DNA of 64,000 nucleotides, from assembly GCA_007922195.1 (NCBI GenBank), contig ML682220.1, positions 62,001-126,000 of the forward strand, in the 5' to 3' direction. Positions 31,730 through 44,205 of the stretch are shown piece by piece. The DNA comes from Podocnemis expansa (lineage: Eukaryota; Chordata; Testudines; Podocnemididae). Under the pieces are notes generated by a model. That model saw only the letters and a program-made list of their open reading frames with translations. It searched no databases and was not told the DNA's origin. Made by a program: the position numbers and the translations under genes. The stretch's first letter is position 1. Each line of letters starts with the position of its first letter.

Positions 31730-34700
31730 ACTGAAAGTCCCCTGTAAAGGGTGTGGTCTCTGGTCACAAAACAGATGGAAGCCAGCTTTTTTTGTTTGTT
31801 GCTTATTCCTGGACTAATCAATGTGTGTTATGAAGAAGGGTCATTATACTTATTACGCCAGTCTGCACTGCGTCCAAATCCTAGACTCACTGCACAGGTG
31901 AAGTACTCAAGAGTAAGCATATAGAAGATGGAATCCTCTGCCCGGATCACAGACTGATTATGAAGCATTTTGAAGCAAATACTGCAAACTAAAAGCTACT
32001 GGACCAGCACACCAATAGCCTCCACCCTCACAGGGAATATTACCCAGTGGATTTCCTTGTTTTGGAACTGCCTTCCCATTTCCCAAAAAGCTCTGTCAGG
32101 AGATGCGGGGACCTCCTGACGTGTTTTAGTCTGTAGCGTGCAGTTGGTGTAGATTCTTTGCATGAATGAGCTGAATTCCCCACCTCCTTTCCATAAGCAC
32201 TGGAACTTCAGTATGCACCCTTGAAAGTGCTCTCCTCCAGTGGAGGATAGATGAGGGAGGGGGACAAGCCCAAAAAGGCTGGCCCTATGTTCAAAAATGT
32301 TTTACCCTCCATCATTAAAATCATAACTGAGGTCATAGACGAAAACTTCTTATGAAGAACTGATACATAAAAGGAAGATTGCACTATGGGTGAATGCACA
32401 CTCAAAACACTTCCCATCCCCATGATCTATACCTGTTAAGACTGTCATACAACATCCCTAACACAAACCCTGCCGGAATGAGAACTAGCAAACAGCTTCA
32501 AGATGAGGAGTGGTGGAGTACAAGCGGAGGGAACCCTGCCTAAGGGCCAACAGACTAGGGCAATGACAGAATTAACAGTTGTTCCTGTGGCCATACCTCA
32601 GTGCAAAAGATCTGTAAGGCCCTTCAGAGAATACCATGCATTCAGGAAGCCTTTCTGAAAGGTGCAGAGTTGTTTGGCAAGCTCTGCATGCCCCTATCCT
32701 TGTCACACAAGCCTCTAGACCTGGGAATGTGCAGGGCATTCTGTGGAGGTATGGCAGGAGCACTCTTATTGACTTCTATTTCCTAGCTGGCACAAGACCC
32801 ACAGGGACCATGGACCACTTGGTTCAAAGGGCCTTCTTGAGTTCTACCAGAGAACTAACTAGCTCCTTGAAGCTTCAGGGAACAGGAACCATACTGCTTC
32901 CCCTCTTAGTCCCATTTCCGTGCTCTGTATCAGTATCATAAAGAGAGAAACTCAGGCCTGAAATTTTTTGCATCTGTGTGACAAAACCAATTTTTACTGA
33001 GTTCATTCAAAACAAGACTGCCCAGCATAGCCTAGATTCCATGATTTGTTTTCCTGACCTTATCTTTCTTTAAATAATCAGCACAGATGAGTAACAGCTG
33101 AAAAAAAAATGTAGTCCACATACACACAGTCAGCAGCTTGAAAACTAGCTTTAGGGGGAAAAAATAGTGAATGGAACACTAAACTTTTGGAAAAACAGAC
33201 ATTTTTTTGTTAGACAGCATAAATTTTCACAGCACATATAAATAATGGCTATTTGCATTTATAAAAAGAAAAGGCTTTAGGATATGAGACAAGTCAGATG
33301 TAAGTCTTTTCAATCTTGTGATACGTGAGATGTTTTACAAACTTGAGTGTCTTTTCCCCTCTATTAAATTCTACTTACCTGTCCTTTCTGCTGAACATGA
33401 TGGTCACTTCAGTGTATTTTCTTGGTTTAGAAATATAACAGCTGGATCATGTGTGAACCTGTTTTTCCCCATATTTTGAGTCTATAACAATTTGCCATAA
33501 ACTACTCATTAGCTTCAAAGTGTGATGTTATGCTTTTTAAACTAAAATTTTGTTGTCAAACATTACTCAGCTCTCTCTCTGAAAAGAAATGTGACTAGCC
33601 AATAGTTATTTCATATATTTGACACAAGAAATGCCAAGAAAAACAAACAAACATTCTATTAAATGTTTCCTCCAACTCCAAGCACTGCCTTTTCCCGTTA
33701 AATGATATTTTACCAAATTCAGGAATATAGTATGATAAGGAATAAGGCTGAAGTGTTCCCATCACTTCTGCTTTGTGGTTCTGGGATAGTTATGGTTTAA
33801 TACTGTGGCAGAATAAAAACAGAGCTTCTGTAGATGCTTCATGAAATAGTTAGTGGAGTTCCATTAAGGACTTTGTGACCTGCTTAAGAAGGGTATGTCC
33901 CACACAGCACACATATGGATTCAGCTATTGAAAATATTTTAATTGAAGGTCACATCCGGCAAAAGAGATTTCTGCCCTTAATGGGAGTAACTAATGTGCC
34001 GCAGTAATATTGATTAGAGATGGCCATCCCCTGCTCCCCACACCATGTCTTTGCTGGTTGTTGATGATTTCCACAAGAGGAAATAGGGGAAATTAAATAA
34101 GCAGGTTAAAAGGAGAGCCAACTGACAGAAGTTTCCCATTGTAAGGACCAAGTACTTTACTTCTAGCTGTCTCATGAGAAAAAATCTACACTCAAAGAGC
34201 CAGCTGGCACCCTCCCCAGAAATGCTCATGGGGGGGGGGGGAGGGGGGCAATAAATATCACAACCTTCACCTCAGAGGATTAGCCTTTGATTGTTCCTTC
34301 ACTGGGAGGGATTGGTAGAGCCATCATTGAAGGGGCAGGGGTACTGACTCACTGCCCCAAAGAGTCTGCCGAACTATGGGGAAGAGAAAGCTTCCCATCC
34401 CGTAAAGGGGCAGCTCCTTGGTGTTCCTTCTCTAGCAACCCTGCTGTGGAGCCAGGCTGCCATTAACTAGACAAAACACAAACCAGCCAATGAACCCTTC
34501 ACCACAGTAGTCCAAGTGGGAAGTGCAAGGCATTGCTACTTTAGTCATAGATGCCTATTGGGAAAGCAGCTACGTGGTAGGGGTGCAGAACTGGTTCCCC
34601 CAGGGACGTGCAAACAATGTAGTCTCACATAGTACACCTTGCTCAGTGCTTGACTTTGGTGGCCTAGGTTTTGTGGCCAGGAATAATAGCAGATTTTTCC

Positions 34701-37355
34701 AGCAGGAAGACACTGGAAGAATATGGGTAGCACAAGTTTCTGGGAAATGGATATGGAACAGTAAAAGCCCCTGGTTGGAAGAGGCAAGAAGTGATTGAAA
34801 GAAATTGTGTCCCTAAGGTAAACTCTTGGTTTGCCTTTTACTCCTCCACTAATGCGACTTCTCCACTAATATGGGTGCAACTCCTGTTCTGATATGGGTC
34901 CTGAATGGCAGCTACCTCCCCATGAGCCCCTGCAGAGTCCATGTTTTTTGCAATGCATCTGTAGTAGGAAAGGGGGAAGGTGCAGTGGAGGAAATGTGGC
35001 TGACTATCAATTTCTACTACTACATTTTATTCTAAATGATGACAAAGTAATGTTATAGCAAACATTCAGTACTATCTCCATATGCTTGAACAATAACTGG
35101 GGACTCTGCTTTTCTGTAGTTAGCTAGTGTCACCAGTACATGACTACTCATGGTACACCAACTTGCCTGTTTTTCCTTCTGCTCTTTATGCACACACATA
35201 CCTCGCTCTGAGAGAGCATGCCAGGCACATGTTATCCCTGTCTCTATGCATGCACACACCCCAGGTCTGGGAGCACAGACAGAGGAACAGAGACAGTGTG
35301 TTCCCCTGAATGGACATACAGTATTGGACAAAAGGTCTTTATAAATACAGAAATTTCAGGATCACCTAGCAGGAGCTAAGACACTTGTTACTTTTTAATA
35401 TCAAGTCTTTTTGCAATTCTGAGGAACTTAGTACTCCCTACCTTTAAAGTTATCAGGCTCAACAATCCATTTACTAGATGAAGTAAAAAAAAGTCTTCAT
35501 TTAGATGCATGTATTTCCAGTTGACTAATTTCTCATATATAAAGCACTAATTACCATGCCTCAATATCTTCAACTGAAAGAGTGAGCAGAAAAATAGTGA
35601 TGATTATAAATAAGAAATTTCTAGGGAATTCTTCATAACCTGTATGTTAAATTATTTTGTGAAAGTAAACTACTAAAAAGAGAATAAATGCTTAAGTTTT
35701 GTGAAACATGAAGGTCAGAATAAGTACTAAATTATCTTGGGGATATTAGATTTTCAGAGGCTCTAATATCCTCATTTGCAAAACATCATGTTTTAATATA
35801 TAAAATATAAAGTATGCATCTATATAGGTGTGTACATAATAAATTAACACAAGCAGAAGCTTTCATCACAGTTCAGGTTGCAGCAGGACACACCACACTC
35901 ACCCAAAATCTTAACCCTATTAAAATACATTACAAAGGAAAAAGCCTCTAGCATTTATTGCCACCTTCACATACTCTTCAACATCATCAATATCTCGTTC
36001 ACTTCCATCTCTAGCAGATATTGAAAAACTGTAAGTATCCAGTTTCATCAAACTTGTGTTCTACCACACAATCGTACTTTCAATCTCATACACCTTTGTA
36101 TCAAGAAACTGCACATCCGACTTTCACATACATGTGTGACCCCCTCCCTTTTCTCCCTGGCTTACTTGGGAGAAGGCAACACGCACGTGTGCACAGGTGC
36201 CAAAGTTTGATGACAAGGAGATCCTGAGTTTCCCAGTGGTGATGTTGGGATTGTGGGAATCCTCTATCCACTCTTCTGCTGCAGTCCCTTTGCTTTACAG
36301 GAAATTAAACTTGGCAGTGCCTCCACCTAGCTGGATCCTGTATCCACTCAGTGGCACGCCTTTGGAGCCTCCAGAACTAAATCCATGCAACTAAGAATAA
36401 TTTGTGGGCTGGGTCTAATCCAAACTTAGTAATAATATATGCAATACATTCAAGGTGCTTACATTGCAGATAACAAAACCTTTAATTAAACAAAGAAATT
36501 TATCATAACAGGAGGGAATTGAATATCACTAGTCATTTAAATACACAGGGGCAAGTAAATAAATCAGCAAACAGACACAGAATACAGTTTAAAGGAAATT
36601 TATCTAACAGGCAGTTGTTACACAGCCCTTTTATCCCACCTACAGAATGCACACTCCCCAGAGTTCAGAACCCCAACTCCTTGCTTGTGGGGTCATGCTT
36701 GAAGGGTTAATGAAGGAGACTAGGCAGCTCTCTGCTGGTCCAGTGTATCCACTCAGAACCACGCTGAAGATCCATAGTGAGCCCAGCCATGTGCTGTAGT
36801 CCTGGCTCTGGTTCAAAGCGACTCCCATGCTGCCTCCCCACAGGCCCAGTCAGTCTCTCAGCATGCTCACTTGCTTTACAAGCCATGCTCCAAACTGGGG
36901 GAGGGAGACAGACACTCACACCCTCACTGCAGATAGAGCTCAGCTAGCCCTAGGCTCAGACCCCACTTTGGTCTGAGTAAGCCACCAACCTCTGAAGCGC
37001 TCAGCTTGAGTGAGCCCCCAGCAGTCTCAGAAACCCCAGGAGCAGTCACCAGCAGCTTCCAGATTTGGCCATGTCTCTCTGTCTCCAAATGGAGACCCAC
37101 TTGTCCCTCTGAGCTCCCTGGAGGGAAGGAAGGGTCTCTCCTCTTTGCCCAGATCATAAGTAGTATTTACATGTTAACCTCTTACCTGAATTCAAAGGCC
37201 CCTAAAGTACAGCATGCCTACACATGTAATAAAACTCTACCTTACTAAACAAAGGTCAATTTTTGTGTTAGAGAGAAAATATGACGCAAAGGGTACATAT
37301 GTCTTAGTATCTGATGGAGAAAGACATGAATACCTTACAGAATACTAATAATAGT
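31730..37355. other. Non-coding DNA without recognised genes
   Basis: Mostly AT-rich. A G-run with one A lies at 34230-34248. A 32470-32940 segment has open plus frames up to 101 codons but no domain I can name. A segment at 36440-37000 has an A/T-rich part resembling 15035-15085 and may be a retroelement relic. No splice-bounded exon was found. Confidence 0.5.
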
Positions 37356-37359
37356 ACTT

Positions 37360-37590
37360 ATTTTTTATATGGCCCTTCTTATCTGTGGAGCTCAAAGCAC
37401 TTCACAGTTTTGAATGTATTTATCCACACAACATCTCTGTGAGGAAGTGTTATCATCCCACTTCTACAGACAGGGAAGTGAGACACAGAGGGGCTAAGTG
37501 ACGTGAAAAAGGTCACACAGGAAGCTCATAGCAGGGAAGGGTATTAAAACTGGCTTTCCCAGCCCTAGCCACCAAACCATTGCTCCTCTT
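37360..37590 (+). repeat. MIR-like (CORE) SINE
   Basis: 'tcaaagcacttcacag', 'tctgtgaggaagtgttatca', 'acagacagggaagtgagaca', 'cagaggggctaagtgac' and 'aaggtcacacaggaagct' follow the order of the MIR core and 3' part. It is ancient and shared by amniotes. Confidence 0.8.
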
Positions 37591-38239
37591 TGCAATATTT
37601 GTGAACACAAAAATCAACCATTAGTGTTGTATGTATGTATCAATGATTTAAGAATCTAAAACATCACAAGAAAATTGAAATGATCTTAAAAGCAAACATT
37701 GCATACCCAGGAAATTCAGTCAAGTTAAACTTAAATATGTATGCACACATTGTCTATATATAGCAATATAAATAAAGGGGAGCAGGGCACAAAACATAAT
37801 ATGGATAAGTCTAGCAAGGTCAGTGAAAGAACAAAACAAGTCTGAGAGATTTTAGAGAAATATCTGTGTATTACCAATGTTTCTGAGGGAAGATTTCAGA
37901 CTAATAACATATATAAATGCTAAACTTGCCACAGAAAGAAACAATTTTGTAGCTTTCCTTGGTAATCACAGAAGACAATTTGTGATACTTACCCCATGAA
38001 GGGAAGATGGTCATCAGTTCAGAACTTTAGCCCCTACAAAATGACTCAGTTGAAGACTGTAGTAGCCCTTTTAAAAGCAACTTTCAGTAGTTTGCCATAA
38101 AAGTCCTCCCATGATGACAATTAAAATATGGATCTTATAAGGGCTTCTAAGCCACCAGAAATAGTCTCTTCCCCTCCCCTCTCCTAGAACATCTTCAGTG
38201 CTAATCCACTGCCAGAAGCAACAGCCGTGAGGGTGAAGT

Positions 38240-38698
38240 TTAGGGTGTTGTCACTCTCCTGGGTTTCTTACTAACCTGATTTTCACTTTGAGTATCAGTC
38301 AGATGTCCTGTAAATTCTGCAGCTGAGGGCTGGGTAGCAGCGTCCTGCAAGGTTTTGTTCTCAGTGGCTTTTAGAAAGAGTGTTAATATTTTCTGATTTT
38401 TATCTCTTAATCCCTTCACATGCCTTTTATCATAAGGTCTTTTTACTGCCAGGATAATGAGCTGACCCATACACAGTGAGGCTAAGTATGATTTGGAGAA
38501 GTAGCTGGTCAGCTTGTCATGCCTCTTTAGGGAACAATGCTGCCAAGATGCAAAAACACAGGCTTGATGATATAGCAAGTGAATTTTCTGGCCCAGCTGA
38601 CTCTTCTTTTTCTCCCCCCCGCTGTTTGCAAACTCTCCTGCTTTCTTCCATCTTTTATGTTTAACTTGTACAAATAACAGTACATTTTTCAGAACCAC
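38240..38698 (-). other. Unrecognised 152-codon minus-strand frame
   Basis: A Lys-rich frame with 'GGEKKKSQLGQKIHLLY', 'LKRHDKLTSYFSKSYLAS' and 'LRDKNQKILTLFLKATENK'. It has no recognised domain, no signal peptide and no clear splice sites. It could be a transposon-derived fragment, a decayed retrocopy or chance. Composition differs little from its surroundings. Confidence 0.25.
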
Positions 38699-39601
38699 AG
38701 AAATTCTTCAAGAACAGTTAGCTGTGATCTAATGTATATTCTGGTAATTATCATTTTTCAAGAGAAAGTGTATGCCATATATGGGAGCTCCTTTTAAAAC
38801 AGAGTGCTGTTGAAAGGTATGGAATATACAGCCCTGAAGACTGAACTTATTTATTCACAAAATAGGTTTCATTAGGGCAGTAGCAATGTAAACTACACTG
38901 CTCTTCCACAACATACCTCTGGTACCCTAAGCTTAAGCTGGACATTAGCAGGAGAATTGAGCTCTGGAGAAGAGCATGAGGCAGTAGTTGGCAACAGTGA
39001 TAAGCCTAACAAAAGCCAAAACTATGTTTATTTGACAGAAAATGTGCCCTTAGATGATAAATAGGCTTGGAAAGCTTGCATTTTTTTCAATTGGTAACTG
39101 CTGGTCAGCATTGATTTATCACACAAATCCATGAAAAAATATTTCCACTGATAATAATCCAAATCTATGGATAGGCAAAGTAAGCTAAATGCTGCTAGAG
39201 AGCTTATTGGACTTTGTAGATTTTGACATATGGCGTTGGAAAATTGTTTTTAATTGTTATAAGAACTTAATTTCTTTGAACTTCAGCATCTACTGTAACT
39301 AAATAATTGTGAGACCTTCCCATTGTCTGACCCTCCCATAACATTATGCAACTTTGAACATTTAAACCAATAGAGACTGAAAGAAAGAGCTTAAAATCTG
39401 TATCTTTTAAAAAAATGAAAATCAAATTCTGCCAAGTCTGCTAATAAGGCAGTTTGTCATGGGGTTCTAGGACCTTCTGGATATTTCTCCTTAGCTTATT
39501 TTATTTTTTAAAATATGAAATTATGCTGCCATGACTTAGAATTGTCACTTTGCACAGGCACGATGGAAGAGGTAACCAGCACTTGGCTGGGAGGGGACTG
39601 A

Positions 39602-40274
39602 GGCTATGTCTACACCAGTAATTCCCAACCTGTGGTCTGTGGACCACTAGTGGTCTGTGAGGGCACTGCAGGTGGGCCGTAGGGGAGCAGGTTGGGAAAA
39701 GTGCAGCTGGAGCCAGGGTGTGCCGAGCCACAAAGGACAGGGGCATGGGGCAGAGAGTGCAGGGCTTCAGGGGATGGGGGGACAGTAACAGGCTTGTGGC
39801 TGGGGAGAATGGGGAGATGGGGCATGCAGAGCCATGGCAGACAGAGGCATGGTAAGATGCTGGAGGTTGGGGAATGCAGGGCTGCACTGCATATGGTCCG
39901 CAGAGCAGGGAAACCAGACAGTTGGAGCTGTAAGGGGCTCGTGGCCAGGGAGTGCAGGATTGCGGGGGAAAGAGGGTGCGGTAAGGGGTTCAGGGCTGGA
40001 AAGTGCAGGGTGGTGCTCTGTGAAAGCTTTTGATAATAGTGTAGTAGTCCACATAAAGAAAAAGGTTGGAAACCACTGATCTAAGGAGGCTTAATCTGGA
40101 CTAATTTGAGCCCTGTCTACACTAGGCTTTGCCTAATTTGAACTAAAAATTTTTTTTAGTTTGTTTGAGCAGTTAGTTCGAAGTAACTACTTAGTTTGAA
40201 CTTATTTCAAAGTTTTGTTTGAACTAGTTCAGACTAAGCAAGTCTGAACTAAACTTTTAGGTGTAGGCATAGCC
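39602..40274. mobile_element. Harbinger-type MITE 4 carrying a nested hAT element
   Basis: The ends GGCTATGTCTACAC and GGTGTAGGCATAGCC are flanked by TGA (39599-39601 and 40275-40277). The right part has TTAGTTTGAAC / GTTCGAAGTAAC palindromic words. A second family-like end, 'ccctgtctacactaggc', lies at about 40112, so two MITE copies may be superimposed. Confidence 0.75.
39616..40078. mobile_element. hAT-like element inserted in the MITE end
   Basis: The inverted ends are CAGTAATTCCCAACCTG and AAGGTTGGAAACCACTG, flanked by the MITE terminal sequence on the left. The expected 8-bp duplication is degraded (GTCTACAC against ATCTAAGG). The interior is G-rich with 'gcaggg' and 'gggaatgcag' words, and non-coding. 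Confidence 0.65.
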
Positions 40275-40508
40275 TGAGTGACATCACAGTTAGAGCTTGC
40301 ACAAACCCTTTTTCTTGCAATCAAAAAAAATCCGAACAAACTTTTTATTTTATATCTTTTGTCAAAAATGTTCAAAGTGGTTCAGATCAAACTTTTTGTT
40401 TTGTTTAGATTCATGTTGATTTTTTTGTTTTGATCCAGTTCAGGAACTTTTATTTAATTTTTCATACACAAATTTTATGTTTATTCTGTCCCTTCTCTCC
40501 ACCTTTTT

Positions 40509-40544
40509 GTGCATGTGTGCATGCGTGCGTGTGTGCGCGCACAC
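40509..40544. repeat. Alternating purine-pyrimidine tract
   Basis: GTGCATGTGTGCATGC followed by GTGCGTGTGTGCGCGCACAC, an uninterrupted alternating run of 36 bases of the kind that can adopt Z-DNA. Confidence 0.85.
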
Positions 40545-41639
40545 TTCTGAGTTCAACATAATGAATTAACCTTGTCTATAGGTTTGTTTTGCTTTATTAA
40601 TTTTTCCCTCTCTTTTTCCCCTTTCATTTTTCTATTCAAAAGTTAAGAAAATTTGCAAAAGGGCAGATTTACAATGTTTTATTTTTTCTTTTGCTACTGT
40701 TAATTTTTCCAAAGTTGAAGAAATTTTATAGAATAATTAAAGAGTGGGGATAGAGAAAGAAAAAAAGGAAATACACCAGAAATTATTAATTGTGTTGAAT
40801 TCAGTGGCAAAAAATGAAAAAAAAAAAAAGTTGGGTTAAACAAATAATAACCAATACATATCTGAAGGCAACAAAAATTTCATGAAAAGTGTCCTTTTGT
40901 TTAGAAATCTCCCACATAATCTTATAAATTACATTTTTTCTCACAAAAATATTTTTATATGAAACTATTTTTTGATCAGAAAATTTTTTTGGTCCTTCAG
41001 CGCCTTCTGCTCCCTCAGTGCCCACTGAGGTTGGGATGAAAAAGGCTCTTGTTGCCAGCCTCCCAACAGTACTTTTTGCTGCTTTGAGATAAATCCATTG
41101 CATCTTTTCTTTGGCTTCTCCTCAGGGAGCAGTGCAGCTTGGAGCAGGTCTGTCTGTGTCAACCACTCTTGAGCCGCCTCAGAAGGCAGGTCCTCCCTGC
41201 TGTGGCCTCTCAGCTCCTTCTAGAGTTTTTCCCAGTCAAACAAGAAGCAAGGATCAGGGCCACAAGCAAATTGCCATAAGTGGCACAAGCCATCAAAATA
41301 CATGACAAATAATCCCACTGTACAACACCTGGGCTTTTTTGCCAACTGAGCCACAAGTGACACATTATGATGGTTTTTAGTCATAAAACCTGATTTAGGG
41401 ATTTTTTTTTCTTATCAACTAAATTAAACTGCAAAACTGGCTTATTGGACTCAAACAGTGAAAAAAACAGCCCCCCCAAAACAGATTTGATACTGAGGAA
41501 TCATTCTGGTCCATCAGTTATGGTACATTCTCAAGCAAAGAGCCCCTTTGGCCCATCCATGTCCTTCTTTGGACAAACAGCATCCTCTGCCCCCACTTCA
41601 TCTCCCAGTCTGCCTCTTTTGCTGCTCCCTACTTCCCTT

Positions 41640-41945
41640 TTCGTTATGTCTTAGTGAATTAAAATCAAAAAGGAGAGGCAGCATGATCAGAGCTCCATAT
41701 AGTATCTTTATTGAAAGAGAACAGCGAACCAGACAGAAAGGTTTCCCTAGCACTAAAATAACCCTCCCGTCTATCACTATGGCAACCCAATGCCCCAATG
41801 TAATCTGAAATACCACAGTCTTCCCTCCAATGAAAAAGCCCCCCCCCCCCCCCGAAAGAATAAACACTAAACTAGGAGATGAGGGTAGACTGCCCCATCT
41901 CCAGGTGAACCCCTGTGAAATTATTCTGCCCCATGACAAGGGGGT
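41640..41945 (-). repeat. LTR-like end of the Gypsy element
   Basis: On the minus strand it begins near 'ggggcagaataatttcacag', contains AATAAA (in 'ctttcaataaagatac', near 41710) and ends around 41640. A poly-C/poly-G run at 41839-41853 interrupts it. No second LTR was identified. Confidence 0.55.
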
Positions 41946-41954
41946 CACCAGTAG

Positions 41955-42850
41955 CTAAAGATCCAGCCAAGTAGGATGTTCTTTCTTTCCAGGTGGATGA
42001 CAGCAAACTGCTAGTGTGCCCACACTGGAAGGTGGTATTGGTGGTGATGTGACCACAGGTATCTGGGAACCGACAGGAACCAGAGAGGATCCTGTGTCTG
42101 GTTGGTCTAGGGAAGAGGCTGATGGTGTTGAAGAGATGGCTGAAGCAGGCAGGGGAGCCATGAACGCTTGTTTTGTGCCCAAATGGTATATATCTGTAAG
42201 GGTGAAGTCAGTTACCTCAGCTTGAGGTACATCCTCAAGATGGGTATGACTGAGTAGCAACTGATCCACATGCTACCGCAAAGCCAGGCTATCTGCTGTC
42301 TGGACAGAGCAGGAAATAGGTCCGATCTGGATGATGACTGTTGCCGGAACCCATTTAGCTCCTGAAGCATAGTTTAAACCAAGGACAGGCTGTTCAGTAC
42401 TGAAGGTGTGGTCCTTCATTCTCAGTGCATGGCTGCTGACCTGGTCCTCCTGTTGGCATTGAGGTGTTTCTCATGGTTTCAACAAGTCCGTGCAAGAATG
42501 CCACTGCTGTCCCATCATAAGGAAAGCTCGAGATGTTTTAGTTATAACCTGTGGAGTGTTTCTGTAGGATACCAAAAAGTTGTCCAGATGCTTCTGAAGA
42601 GGTGAACGTCCCCTCGCAGATTTTAGAGCCTGCTTCATAGCCTGTACAAACCTTTCAGTGAGTCCATTGGTGGAAAGATGATATGGTGCTGACCTGATGT
42701 GATGTAGTCCATTGGCCTTCACAAAACTTTCAAAATCCTGAGAAACAAACTGGGGTCCATTGTCACTCCACAGGTGTTGTGGAAGATGATAACAACTAAA
42801 GAAGTCACATAGGCTCTGTATAGTGTTTTCTATAGTAGTGAACTGCTTTA
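41955..42850 (-). pseudogene. Gypsy integrase remnant and pol C-terminus
   Basis: Minus strand: 'LWSDNGPQFVSQDFESFV', 'GLHHIRSAPYHLSTNGLTERF' and 'FLVSYRNTP' belong to the catalytic core of a Ty3/Gypsy integrase (the 'DNGPQF' Asp and the later Glu are visible). Downstream, 'ASGAKWVPATVIIQIGP' and 'HVDQLL' belong to the chromodomain-less C-terminal part. Stops and frame changes break it; the zinc-binding N-terminus and first catalytic Asp are absent. Confidence 0.8.
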
Positions 42851-42988
42851 CAGAGACTTCCGACGCTCTGGAACAAAGCCAGGGCTAAAGAAATTCTAAA
42901 AGGTAAATGTCTGTATCTGTATACTTCTTATGCATTATAGTAGTCAACAACTCTTGAGATTTTTTTCAACATGCATCTGTATGTATGC

Positions 42989-43216
42989 TTACCTCAAATC
43001 AATCTTGCTAAATTTGTGTCCCCCAGTCAAACTCATGAAGATGTCCTCAATGCAGGAAAGAGGATATTGCTCCACACATAACATTTGCTTAATGATGACC
43101 TTGAAATCTCCACAAATCCAAATGGAGCCATCTTTCTTTACTATTGGGATGGTGGGTGTGACCCGCTGACTATGAGTAACTGGAATTAAGACTCCCTCCT
43201 TAACTAGCTGCTGCAA
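42989..43216 (-). pseudogene. Gypsy reverse transcriptase, N-terminal remnant only
   Basis: 'LVKEGVLIPVTHSQRVTPTIPIVKKDGSIWICGDFKVIIK' and 'QYPLSCIEDIFMSLTGGHKFSKIDLR' are the first RT motifs, up to the strand carrying the first catalytic Asp (KIDL). The domain ends there: the YxDD palm motif and RNase H are gone. A stop codon separates it from the protease-linker frame. Confidence 0.85.
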
Positions 43217-43222
43217 GTTGTC

Positions 43223-43680
43223 TTACACCTTGGGTCTGATGGCAAGTGGCAACATTCTGGCCTTCAGATATTTTGGTTGGCAATCAGGCTTAATAATTAA
43301 TTTCACAGTGACTCCCTTCATGCTGCCTAAATCTTCTTTAAAAACAGTAGTTCGTTTCGTTTGTACCGCTGCCAGACTTATTGCTTCTTCAGTCAATTGA
43401 TACACTTCTGCCCAATTGAGTTGGATTTTCCTGATCCAAGATCTTCCCATTTGGGCTGGGTAATTACCTTTCAGCACAAACAGTGGTAGCCTTGTTGTCT
43501 GTCCATTTAGCTCTACTTTCACATCAATAGTATCCAAAAGGAGAATAACATCCCCAGCGTACATCTTCAAAACAACTATTGTTGGCTCAAGTTGCAGATG
43601 TCTGAAGTCCTTCTCATACATGATGTTAGAAACTAATGAAATGGCTGCGCCAATGTCCAATTCCAGGTGTACAGGTTTAC
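43223..43680 (-). pseudogene. Gypsy aspartic protease remnant
   Basis: The frame carries 'ELDIGAAISLVSNIMYEKDF' at the protease active site, where the family has D-T/S-G: here Thr is Ile. Further on are the linker 'GRSWIRKIQLNWAEV' and 'LIIKPDCQPKYLKARMLPLAIRPKV', which lead to RT. The changed active site indicates loss of activity. Confidence 0.8.
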
Positions 43681-43764
43681 TTTCCTACACAGGTGTCACC
43701 CAGAATTTATGTGGGTCAACAGTTGTAAACAAAACATGAAGGGACTCTTCATCTTCTGATTGGG

Positions 43765-44197
43765 GAGGGGCATTGCTGGTGCCTGGCACACGGAGCACAT
43801 GCCCTGAGTCCCAGTGCCAGTGCCTCAAATGTTCAGGACAGTCCCTGCCTCTCCCATCACAGTCCCCAGCTGAAGATCTGGGGCCCGTCCCCAGCAGCGT
43901 CACCTGCCTCTCCCGGCCTGGTCCCAGGCTGGGCCACCTGCGGTGACACCTGTCGCTCCCAGCCTGGTCCCCTGCTGGGAATTCAGGCCAGGCCCCCTGC
44001 AGCAGCACCCACCTCTCCTGGCTCCATCCCCTGTGGGGCGATCTGGGGCCAGCCTGGCGGTGGCAGGAGCCCAAGGCTGGTTCGGGCCAGGGCAAAAAGT
44101 TGGGGCGGTGGAGGATGGGTGGGGGGTCCGCGGCCAGGGGTTGGGGCCATGCCCGTGCCCATGCCCCAGGTTTTCCCCTGGGGCAGCAACACTCTTG
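43765..44197. mobile_element. hAT-like insertion in the Gypsy element, GC-rich
   Basis: TGATTGGG lies at 43757-43764 and again at 44198-44205, and gag/pol sequence is on both sides. The ends read GAGGGGCATTGCTGG and (right end inward) CAAGAGTGTTGCTGC. The 433 bp are GC-rich and non-coding; a minus-strand frame through it (43685-44272) is a run-through. Confidence 0.7.
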
Positions 44198-44205
44198 TGA
44201 TTGGG

